From assembly GCF_910592395.1 (NCBI RefSeq), contig NC_088314.1:17521998-17585997 (forward strand): DNA of 64,000 bases, in the 5' to 3' direction. Under the pieces are notes generated by a model that was not told the origin of the DNA, made no database searches, and saw nothing but the letters and a program-made list of their open reading frames with translations. The DNA comes from Lineus longissimus (lineage: Eukaryota > Nemertea > Pilidiophora > Heteronemertea > Lineidae). This document shows positions 31,201 to 39,586 of this stretch, one piece after another. Made by a program: the position numbers and the translations under genes. Numbering within the stretch: position 1 is the stretch's first letter; each line of letters opens with the position of its first letter.

Positions 31201-32209
31201 TGAAGCATTTTTGATCAGAATTTTGTACATTAATCACTGCTTTTTTATTTTGAATCTTATCTGGTAAAGGAATATAGCTTGATCCTGAAAGTGGTGTATA
31301 TTTTACTGTATGTAATTCAATCTTGATGACTTCTAAAAATTTCCAACCTGAACCTTCCTGAACTAAATTTTCCAGTTCTTTAAGGAAGTCTTCGATGAGA
31401 GTGTCATAATTAAGTTCTTGACCCACATAAATGATGTGTCTAGAACGAAGTTGAAATTCTTTAACGTCATTCTTCCTTTTCATTAGAATATGTAGAATGA
31501 TTGAAATTTTTAATCCTTCTTTATTTTCCTCATTTATTTTATCTTGTAAAACTGACTTAATTTTATTGAGATAGTTTTCAATGTCAATATGAGGCAAACC
31601 TTCCATTTGGAAATGATTAACATATCCTCTTAAAGCGGAGTTAAATTTTTTGAATGTTTTTAACTCCACATGTTTTTCAATCAATTCCTGGATGACTCTC
31701 TTTGTCATGGAACTTTTAACATTGATGTCAAGTTCCTTCGCCTGTTTGAAAAGATCTGATTTCAATAGTCTTTTCACTGGTTCTTTGGTCAAGAGTTCTT
31801 TCAATTTCTCAATATTGAGATTCTGAAAATTTTTATGGCCAAGATCCTTGACTTTTTCTAAAAGAGGTTTTCTGATTGAAATTTTTGGCTTCACAGGTTT
31901 AGGCTTGATGTCAATCAAATTTTCCTTTGAAATTTTTTCTTCAATGATATTTTCTAGCTGTTCTTTTTTGAATTTTCTTGGATTTAAACCTAGTCTTTGA
32001 GCTAGAACTCTTTTTTCAATTTGTGACAAGTCAGAAACTGGCTGGTCAATTTTCACTTCAACATCATTGAAACTATTTGGGATTTGTTGAAGTCCTTCAA
32101 TTAACTTTTCTCTTGATAAAGATCCATAATTCTTCACCTTGTTTCTGAAGGCTAAAATTTTTAGCTCATCTGTAGAAAGTCCCTCAATTAGCGGTATGAA
32201 CGTGTTCAT
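28247..32209 (-). CDS. polB: Protein-primed family B DNA polymerase
   Basis: Encodes 1320 residues. Exonuclease motifs are DFE (542-544), HNLSGYD (687-693) and YLRTD (836-840). Polymerase motifs are YLDANNLYG (A, D936), KLMNNSCFG (B, 1066-1074) and YTDTDS (C, D1166/D1168); the long stretch between A and B leaves room for TPR insertions of protein-primed enzymes. Between exo I and II lies a treble-clef/endonuclease VII-like zinc site (C640, C643, DHNH, C669, C672). The N-terminus has about four short SAP/HeH-like helical repeats (1-180), then a domain with SDQKCF (C335) and YHYAWIK (H455) and a C-x2-C...H-x3-C zinc finger (480-506). All motifs are intact, so it should be active. Confidence 0.96.
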   Translation of the reverse strand: MNTFIPLIEGLSTDELKILAFRNKVKNYGSLSREKLIEGLQQIPNSFNDVEVKIDQPVSDLSQIEKRVLAQRLGLNPRKFKKEQLENIIEEKISKENLIDIKPKPVKPKISIRKPLLEKVKDLGHKNFQNLNIEKLKELLTKEPVKRLLKSDLFKQAKELDINVKSSMTKRVIQELIEKHVELKTFKKFNSALRGYVNHFQMEGLPHIDIENYLNKIKSVLQDKINEENKEGLKISIILHILMKRKNDVKEFQLRSRHIIYVGQELNYDTLIEDFLKELENLVQEGSGWKFLEVIKIELHTVKYTPLSGSSYIPLPDKIQNKKAVINVQNSDQKCFRYSVEAALLNIPKNTERMSNYNKTEFDNMFKDLEYPVKIKDIEKFEKNNPDLAVNVFTFIPRQKVCFGNETTDYPISPVRLSERILAEDKYINLLHYKDENDFSEGEKVEDVKDNANYHYAWIKNFSRLVSTSHSKHDGQVKVCFRCMKVISASTSELLNKRYNQHVENCKQFECVRVSMPKDHEKILQFNQKKFEQKHPVFIVADFESSLKTIDKSLGEKTVQIQEHIPNSFSFYVCFDKDQIKAKNLFTEYSVNDHNEDIGERFCEEIEKAVYNIHDKHFKPKAMLALTQEQQVKHKTAKKCYVCDKMFTEKNYKVRDHNHFNGKYRGPACNKCNLQLQAPDFIPVYFHNLSGYDAHLFVKNLKGRLNVIAKNSENYISFSKTLQVDEHKTLSIRFLDSYRLMQSSLANLAKNLPNSEKINLAQFFQDEQFDLVTRKGIYPYEWVDSHNKFEEKELPPIEAFDSKFNDTKISQEEYLHAQHVWDRFNCQTFRDYHEIYLRTDVLLLADILENFRSTCMEIYNLDPVWAYSASGLSWQAMLKKTDVNIELLTDVDHYNFYECGIRGGICQASHRYAKANNPYLKDHDPSKPTSYISYLDANNLYGLSMSEKLPHSNFKWMTQSELLKWQSIPCTLEVDLEYPQELHDLHNAYPLAPEHLNDKLIPNLQDKKKYIVHHKALKFYLSQGLKLTKIHRGISYTESYFLKEYIDLNTSQRAKAKNDFEKDFFKLMNNSCFGKTMESVRDRKNIKLTTNVPQLRKLVNSNNYKDHKIFGEDLVMVESQKVEVCLNKPIFMGQAILDLSKMHMYDFHYNHMMKKYGDKAQLLYTDTDSLVYHIETPDIYKDMQKDAHLYDFSNFPKDHPLFSEANKKVIGKFKDEEAGHVITEFIALRAKLYAYTTDKDDEVKKCKGVKKNVVKNEITIEDYKSVLLEKIPIEKQMNVFRSRHHQIYTEQVSKVALNANDDKRTILEDGISTKALGFKK

Positions 32210-32535
32210 TTATATTAGAAAAATTTTTTAGTTAAGCTCACGTTTAGGGGAATCCCCTTTTTTTTAGTTTCAGTTTCAATAAGTTATTTTATAATCATAA
32301 ACATGATTATAAGATTACAAATGAACACGGTCATGCCGCTAATGATATAAAAATTGAAAGTAAAATATTTCTCAAACGAACCAGTGAAAAGACTATTGAA
32401 ATCAGATCTTTTAGTGAATTTTAGATTTCTACATAATCACCACTTGGCCGAAAATGTAGAATTCAGGGCTCACCACACCCATGAGAATTTGTGAAAATCA
32501 TCATGGATGAGGATTCATTTATTATATAAAGTTTT
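32210..32535. other. Non-coding gap with hairpins
   Basis: No gene was seen. It contains ggggaatcccc followed by a run of T (about 32248-32266), which looks like a stop signal for plus-strand reading, and a perfect 10-bp-stem hairpin at 32289-32312 (ttataatcat/atgattataa). It separates the divergent? no: both the polymerase and the HNH gene are read leftward, so this gap also holds the polymerase promoter (TAATATAAATGAA at 32209). Confidence 0.5.
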
Positions 32536-33048
32536 TTAAATTTCATCTTCTAAAAATTCTGCTGCTAAGGATACATTTTGATAATATAGTTCGTAATCAA
32601 TTTTCTTTCCCTTTGTCATGTTTTCTTCTTTTGAGACAGGTCTCAAGTTACGCCAGTTCCAACAAAGCTTAAGTTCTTCTTCATTCAAATGATCAAAGTG
32701 TGACTTAGATAAAATGTGATCAATATGCCAATAATCACAATAGTTTTCCCATGTCATATTTTCATCAAATTGAAACTCAATCCACTTGTACAGACCATCT
32801 AGAGAACAGTCCATAACTTTCTCAAGATTAGATTTTTTCAACTTTTTATGAAGACATTTGTTTAATGTTGATGAAAGGTCAGTTGAATTTTTAAAAGATT
32901 CGTCAACTAACCTTTTGTCAGTTTTATAACTGTTTAAACATGGTTTACATCTATAACTTCTACCATATTTACATTTTTTATTCTTTTCAAAATCATCCAA
33001 TAATTTCTCTTGAGAACACTTTGTACAATCTCTAACAAGGGACTCCAT
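32536..33048 (-). CDS. HNH endonuclease with zinc finger
   Basis: Encodes 170 residues from the ATG at 33046-33048, the inner edge of the right TIR; an upstream in-frame extension exists but would lie in the TIR and runs through hydrophobic, non-domain text. An N-terminal zinc finger (CTKCSQEKLLDDFEKNK ... CKPC) is followed by the HNH core WHIDHILSKSHFD and CWNWRNLRPVSKEENMTKG. This matches HNH nucleases of phages and large DNA viruses. Possible roles are homing, resolution or host-DNA cutting. It occupies the mirror position of the broken OB-like gene at the other end. Confidence 0.85.
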   Translation of the reverse strand: MESLVRDCTKCSQEKLLDDFEKNKKCKYGRSYRCKPCLNSYKTDKRLVDESFKNSTDLSSTLNKCLHKKLKKSNLEKVMDCSLDGLYKWIEFQFDENMTWENYCDYWHIDHILSKSHFDHLNEEELKLCWNWRNLRPVSKEENMTKGKKIDYELYYQNVSLAAEFLEDEI

Positions 33049-33637
33049 TTCCAATAAAATAATTTGTATTAGATATAAGATGAATATAAGTTTAGTCCAA
33101 AAGATTAAACCCATAGAATTTCTTACCTTGTTTTGTTTCCTTGACTCCTGTGAACCTTATATAATTATGAGCTGGATTTAATTTTTGTTTGATGACACTC
33201 GTCGCCCACACGGTCACTTCTTTCGATTCTGAGTCAACAAGTTCAAGGATGGTTGATTCGCCTATCTTTGTACTTATCGTTCTAAATGAGTTGATTTTGT
33301 ACCATGTGTTCACTGGAAGATCTTTAAATTTTAGATAATCTGTTATGACTCTTGATTCAAGTTCTTCGTTTGACGGAAAGTTCATTTTATTTACAAGAAA
33401 ATAATTTCTATTAAGTTCACGTTTTGTTATTTTTGTTATTTTTTTAAATTTTTGATAATTTTGATAATTTTGATAATTTTGATAATTTGGATGATTTGTG
33501 ACTTGACTGAAGTTTGACTGGAAACTATTTAGACTAGGATTTGACTGAGACTCTTTTGAAACGTGTTGACTGGGATTTGACTTGGAGATTTTGACTGGGA
33601 TTTGACTCTGAGTTAGAACTGTCATTATTACACTACT
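33046..33637. repeat. Right terminal inverted repeat (592 bp)
   Basis: Reverse complement of 16854-17445 with one mismatch seen. Its outer end, CACTACT, abuts the right target duplication. It contains the mirrored AGTCAA array (about 33491-33611) and the second copy of the OB-fold-like gene. Confidence 0.97.
33092..33385 (-). CDS. OB-fold-like small protein encoded in the right TIR
   Basis: Second copy of the TIR gene (97 residues, same start context gtaaataaaATG), differing by one residue (Ser for Arg in FRTISTK). It is transcribed inward and followed 43 bp later by the HNH gene. Whether one or both copies are expressed cannot be told. See the left copy for the fold argument. Confidence 0.6.
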   Translation of the reverse strand: MNFPSNEELESRVITDYLKFKDLPVNTWYKINSFRTISTKIGESTILELVDSESKEVTVWATSVIKQKLNPAHNYIRFTGVKETKQGKKFYGFNLLD

Positions 33638-33643
33638 GGCTTC
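33638..33643. repeat. Target-site duplication GGCTTC, right
   Basis: Directly follows the right TIR; identical to 16848-16853. Confidence 0.95.
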
Positions 33644-34314
33644 TTCCTTCATTTATCAAAAACTGGCGTCTTTTGCAACCGCACGATCGACGAAGTACAG
33701 TCCGAGTCACAATTGACATCCTTCCCGCTCGTTCGCACGCGCCAATGATCTCTCTATGTTTCTCTACGCGCGACTTACGCGCGACCCATGCGCTAGATAG
33801 CGAGTAAAGTCGCGCCAATGACGCAAATTAGGGTATGTCAATTGTGATTTGGGCTTTACGATGTACATCCTGTGCTTATTCATATACTCGACACGAGTAG
33901 ATCATCTGTCAGACTTAGTCGTGGATTGAATTGTGTTGCAAATTCCAACGATTATCTCGCGGATAAAATGCATTTGCACATACTTCGTACTTCGTTCGAA
34001 GAGGAATCTTTTAACCCCTACTACGAACTGCAAAGATGTCATCAATGCCTGAACTGATTCATTTGCTCAACAATCGTAAATCATTTACCATATTGATCGA
34101 GTTGTACGAGGAATCGTCGTTCTTTCAAAAAAGTCATCGATAAATTACATTATTTGAATACTTTGTACTTCGTCGTTCGGAGCTCTTCGAGATGGTTGCG
34201 AAACCCACCTAAATTTCCCGGTGACATATCATACACATGTATATCGCACGATTCTTTTGTGACAATAAAAAATAAAAAATATTAACATGGGTAAATTTTA
34301 ACCCTGACAAATAA

Positions 34315-34628
34315 TCATTCATACGAAACTACTAGTTTTGTCCGGTGATTGCTTCTCTGCAAAGGAACGAATACTTTCTGTTTTGAAGATAACTCACATC
34401 GTGATTTAGTCGTTTGTTTATTCAAGTTTGTAATCGCACATTTATCAAAAGCAATGATAAACTCGCAACGTTGCGCTCTTTCATCATAAACGAATTGTGA
34501 TTTGTTCTTCTTCTCTCCTTTCCAATAAGTGTATCCTTCCTTTGCACACCAAAGTTTTGATTTCGACTTGAAAGCACTAATCAACTCAGTTTCGTCGTAA
34601 TTATCGTGTTTGATAAACCAAAGTCGCT
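34315..34628 (-). CDS. Candidate Cys-containing exon (unit B copy)
   Basis: Copy of 7670-7983; Cys positions are conserved and one replacement was seen (KLWCAKEG versus KLWCTKEG). It lies between the signal-type exon and the Polinton, so transcription towards the downstream exons would have to cross 16.8 kb of inserted DNA. Confidence 0.4.
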
Positions 34629-35198
34629 CTTAGGTTTTTAAAATCATAAAATGTGTCAAGTTATGTTTATAATAATGAGAACATTTAAACCTAAGAAAGA
34701 AGTTTTATCGTAATACTGGGTCCACTCACCAATAAAATCCCAAGACCTACAATACCTGACTTCTACTACAGCCTCGATGGGTAGAGCCTAAACAAGCGGG
34801 CATAATTGTAGGCCTTTCGCAGCCATAAAAAGGATGGGATATTTTGTCTCCGTTTCTTTCAATTGGTCCTTAATTGTAATATGAAAGGTTCCGCTGTAGA
34901 GTCATGATTATTCACGACGATTACGTTGTTAGACTTTACCCGTCGAAGCGGTGTAACAAATCGGGTATTGTGTGGCTTGGGATCTTATTGGCGAGTGGAC
35001 CCAGTATTTGATTAAAAAAAATAATATACAGATTTTTTTTCCTACAACAAAAAGTACATGGGATTCGTGGTGCATATACAAAGGTAGTGCACGGTGCAGG
35101 AAAAACAAATAAACAAGAAATAACCAATTTAAGGACCTAAATTACTTACATATGCATAGTGGTTTACAACATATACTATATTGCTACCTTCCACTAAT

Positions 35199-35510
35199 TC
35201 ACCCGACACACAATAAACTAATTATGTCAGTAATTTCCGATCGATTCAAGATCTCATTGCCCGCATCCCTCGTACCTAGTAACTCCCAGATGTTAACCCC
35301 CCTCCGTTCAAGCAATTCATTATGAGCATAAGGAACCAGCTGCTTTTGCATCAGATCCTGATGAACCTTCCTATCGCAACTGTATTTGTGACACACATGA
35401 GTGAAAGTATCTTCGTTCAAATTGACCCCAAAAGCCGAAAACGACAACAATACAAAAACAAATTTGTAGAAACGTTTGTTTGCTAGGCCTATTTTCCTAA
35501 CAGACCACAT
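35199..35510 (-). CDS. Signal-peptide-type first exon (unit B copy, intact)
   Basis: ATG at 35508-35510, then a basic start (MWSVRKIGLANKRFYK) and a hydrophobic core (FVFVLLSFSAFG), a convincing secretory signal peptide. The following region contains Cys pairs (HVCHKYSCDRKV) and a mixed helical stretch. The frame runs to a TGA at 35199, but a donor before that is likely (for example GG|GTGAAT near the end). It marks the gene of the unit as secreted or membrane-bound. Unit A has the same exon with a stop at codon 2. Confidence 0.5.
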   Translation of the reverse strand: MWSVRKIGLANKRFYKFVFVLLSFSAFGVNLNEDTFTHVCHKYSCDRKVHQDLMQKQLVPYAHNELLERRGVNIWELLGTRDAGNEILNRSEITDIISLLCVG

Positions 35511-38500
35511 TAGTTCAAAAGTTATCTTTTACCTACCTCCGCGTCGTGAAATGACTAAAACAAGAAGCAAATATGTATTGACTCATAACACACAAAGCGT
35601 CTAATGCGTCTACTCGATTTTTTAGGAAAAAAATGATTATTTCAAAAGTTTTGTGCTATAATTGGATTTTAGCCTTTTGCAAGCATAACTGGGCGTTTTT
35701 CTAATTTGGTGATCACATAATTCGGCAATCACCAAGCAATGGTTTGTTGCAAATTAAAAAAGTTCCGTTCTTGAATAGTTGATATACCCATTTTCCCGTT
35801 ATTTCCGGCCAACGGCAGGACGTAACTTCTCGCCATTGGGGGTGGTGTCAAATTACTGATTTTTCAAAACTAGCCTGGCTGGTCAGCGTGACCGGCGATT
35901 TAAACCATTTGTCGCCCAGAGGAACGATTATAGTTGCACGTAGCAGCGAAAAAACCGCTTGTTTTTGCCACGCTTGTAGGAATACCACACTAAAAGTGCG
36001 GATTATCAATATGCTCTGCGCCGTGAAAAATCCTTTTCCAACAACGTTCATCAATGATAAACCAATTAAATGGCGAAAAAATCAGTTTAATGTACCAAGT
36101 CGTCAGAAGTCACTAGGTCGACATTTCTCGGAAGCTTCTTGATCAGGTTCACAACGAACCCAAGGCTACACGTACAGCTTTCTTTAATTCTCTTCGAGCA
36201 TGCATGAGCACTGCCTGGCTGACGAGCAGTCAAACTTCGACGCAAGGTGATTTAATTTCGACAGTGTTGCACAGAAATATCTTACAAGCAGAACAAAAGT
36301 TCACCTTGAAAGAAAACATCAAGAAACTTGCAGATGATCAGTTTGCTAGTTTCGGATTGCCTGCAAGGGAGGCAGATAGACTCCGATACCTGACAAATCG
36401 ATAACTACGTCCAACAATTCAATTTGACGCGCAAAATACGTCGTGTTTGCAAACTTTTTATGGGCAGGAATTGAAGAAGAAAGTAGTATTTCAGCGAGTC
36501 AGGAGTAAAAACTTTTGAAATTGAAGTAGCAAACAGTTTAGTAGAAAATTTCTCTTACTTGAATGATTTATTCAAATAGCTTTACCAGCTCTAACCAGAA
36601 AATGAACGAACGAGCGAACGAACGAACGAAAAGGAAACTCCTCTCACTGTACGTCTCCAGGTGATACCTAAGGATCCTAAGCAGACTGTTGTCTTTAGCT
36701 CTCAGGGATCGCCCGGGGTCGAAGGATGGGAGGAGCTCAGATATGTCAGCAAGTCCGTTTTTGCTTTGTAGATGAGTAGCATAGCTGCCTTGAACTCTGT
36801 ACCTTTACAGATTGTAACCAGTGGAGACTTCTCAGCACGGTGGTAATGTGTTCGCGTTTAGATGTCCCTATCATTACTCTATGCTGCATGATTCTGCACC
36901 TTTTGTAGCTTGTCAATGTGCCTTCAAAGAGTTTTCGTGGATTCATCCACCTTGCAACCCCCTACCGTATAGTTCTTTAACAATTTTTGATTTCCTGCTG
37001 CCTACTATATCTAGCACTGAACTAGACGCAAGGGCCCAAAGCGCCGCGTAGCGGCAAAAAAGCGAAGCTGGCGAAACATTTATAACGGGTCACCGTCACT
37101 TATTATCTATTGGACTTATAGCGCATTTATGGGGTTGCAACTATTTTGCTTGATAGTGTCACCAGGAAAGAAAAGCATGCGACCTAACGCCGATTTATTT
37201 GTATAAAGTGATAATTGGAAGGTATATAGTAGGAAATATCAATAAAATAATCATTCCATGTCGTCGTTTGAGGGCATTTTTGATTGTAAAAAAATATATG
37301 TGTACGTCACCGGAGTCTCTGCAATGATAATTTTATCACAGCAGTCTCGCGCAAGAAGAAGTTCTTTACCTATTAGTTCCTAACTTATTAGTCTCAATGT
37401 CTGGCGCAAAGCCAGACGTTTTCCATTACGATTTCACTACGATGTTTGACAAGAAGGAGCAGTGCGCGAGATATGCTAATGAGCCGACTTCCCTCGCTTG
37501 AGTTTCAGAAGAATGTTCCATATCGCGCTAAGCTGACCACTGCTGACCATGACAGGCGTGCATTGGACTGGTACAGGTTGGAACTGAACATTGAATATGC
37601 TTGTGGTGACGCTTTCTGATGAGAAGTTGGTCGTGACTGATGCAGTATCTTTGGACTTGTCCACAGCATCGTTCAATCATTGCTCTCTGAGCTGCCTTGA
37701 TTCTGTACTTACCCAAATACAGAGACCAAATGCCTGTTGACTGTGCTTTTAGAGATACTGGCGCCATGCCTAGTCTCTCTTAAAGCACAGTCAACAGACA
37801 CCAACCCCCTCAGACTCAGAAACCACAAACGCCAAACCCTTCCTGCTACCTTAATACTTCTGGATCCCGAACGAGTTGGGACATGTCATGCAGAGTTTCT
37901 GAGACCGGGTGCACTATTCAATAGATTGGTATAAAGAATGAAGACATTATCGTAATAATGGCGGCGTCGGCATTCACTGGTATGGAGTGTGTGTGTCGGC
38001 CCAGTGAACAGCTGTTGCATTGTCCAGTTTTGTGTGTTTTTCCTGTTTTGAACAAAAATCAATATATTTCGAAAATGAGCTGGCTATACTTCATTTTTTG
38101 TCGCTTTCTTCTCGAGCATTGGCTATGGTGCTTCACGTGAAAATCGGTATTTTTGATTTAACTCTGAGAACATTTTTTTAAATCGCGGTTTTTAGTGATT
38201 ATGGGGTCTGGTTTGAGATTTTTAGTTTGGGGTGGCCTCAAGTGCTCAGATTGAGCGTGACCCAAGGACATTTTCATCGGCACCAACAAACAGACTGTTA
38301 CAGTAATCAGTCCAGTCTGGATATGACCGTTGGTGCACTAGAAGTTTTGTCGCTTCTCGAATAAGAAGCTTCGCATGCGGCTAATGTTTCGGATTTGAAA
38401 TGTTGCAGACACTAGACTATATACCTTGTTAACCATGATATATATTTCATATATTATTTTCGGAAGCCAATAAAGCGTAGTCAGTTGGTTCGTCATCGTA

Positions 38501-38560
38501 GTGCATGCAACATAAATCTCAGTTATTTGTATATGTGTTAGAATCATCGCGAGTACTTAC

Positions 38561-39156
38561 AATCTCGTTCATATAGCCTCTTGATCTCTTCTATTTCGAG
38601 CTTGGCACGGTAAATTGTCACTCTTGCAATTTTCCCCCCAAATTCATTATATTTGCATTGCTTTTTACGTTTCCGGCATGGACTTGAACGATAGATTTTA
38701 CATCCTATTACAGTTCCAATTGCAAATCTAGCTCTTCCAACGACGACTCTACTTCGGATCAACCTCAGTGTCCTGCCATTTATTGAGGGGTTGCATGTTA
38801 AACTAGACATTTCGCATCTTAAAACGAGCAACAGCCAACTGGCAGCAAAAAGAGCCAACTCAAAATATTGTTTCCTGTTATCAGACCTGTTGCCTGTGAG
38901 ACGCCGAAGACTTATATGAAGTTCAGTACCTTTTCTTATAAAAACAAATAGCGCGCCGTCTCCTTGAGTGATTTTCATTAGTCCGAAATCTGTCGCACAA
39001 ACATTTGGTCGAATGTAGAGCATTATACTCATCCAACATGTCTCAAACAGTGCGACATCCGGTACTTTGACACATTGAAGGGATTTATGTTCATTGAAAG
39101 ACATAACCTTCCCAAATAAAGAAGAATTGACGTATGACGCCTCCGAACTGAGCATT
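38561..39156 (-). CDS. Internal exon, laminin-G/ConA-like domain (unit C copy)
   Basis: Third paralogue, 596 bp, open, with the same acceptor. The donor is GTAAGT in place of GTGAGT, a change that keeps splice function. Residue differences from A and B fall mainly in the same variable stretch (ALFVFIRKGTELHISLRR). Its upstream exons are absent in the window because unit C is truncated, so it may be part of a partial gene. Confidence 0.6.
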
Positions 39157-39340
39157 CTGAAAGAAAATTTGGCTTATTTTACTTGAGACCTTTTCAAATT
39201 ATTGTATATAGTGGTGGATTGGCTCCATCGGGAATCCATTTGTATTCTAAAATCAAGGGACCTGTAGTCATTTCGGATTCCCCTTTGGCCAAAACTCTTT
39301 GATTTCGGTCCTAGTTTTGTCATATCCATTCAATGTTGCC

Positions 39341-39586
39341 TCAAGGACAGTAGGATTTTTGTGTGAGCCTAATGAAGACCACGTTTTTTCGTTTTGTACA
39401 TCCAGGTTGATTTAACTTTCCATCCAATACACACAACCTATTTTCTCTTCTGTTTCCAGGTTCTATTTGGTTAAAACACTGATAGCAGTTCAAACTGATG
39501 TCTGTATAATTAGAACTCCTCAACATAAAAACAACGGTTTCAAAGATTTTAGTTGCACATACATGTATTTTCACTTTTTGAAACAC
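39341..39586 (-). CDS. Candidate Cys-containing exon (unit C copy)
   Basis: Copy of 1989-2234; one change (FETVVF for FETGVF) and the B-type QKSY near the end. Same reservations as for the other copies. Confidence 0.35.
   Translation of the reverse strand: MFQKVKIHVCATKIFETVVFMLRSSNYTDISLNCYQCFNQIEPGNRRENRLCVLDGKLNQPGCTKRKNVVFIRLTQKSYCP

Larger units (their letters stand above)
16854..33637. mobile_element. Polinton/Maverick (polintovirus-type) element, nearly intact
   Basis: The element is 16,784 bp with 592-bp terminal inverted repeats, termini AGTAGTGTAATAATGACAGT...CACTACT, and a 6-bp target duplication. It encodes the hallmark set: protein-primed DNA polymerase, rve integrase, A32-type ATPase, and candidate major and minor capsid proteins. 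Additional genes are a zinc-ribbon transcription factor, an HNH nuclease and small membrane proteins. It is visibly richer in A+T than its host flank. All large frames are open; the only broken gene seen is the small one at 17443-17708. With a single TIR mismatch found, insertion is recent. No adenain-type protease was recognised. Confidence 0.97.
33638..37025. repeat. Tandem unit B, right part
   Basis: It continues unit B after the Polinton and matches unit A from 6993 to 10373 with few differences. It ends at actag (37025). The stretch 35520-37025 shows no gene that I can support; the plus-strand frame of unit A at 9403-9753 is interrupted here. Confidence 0.9.
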
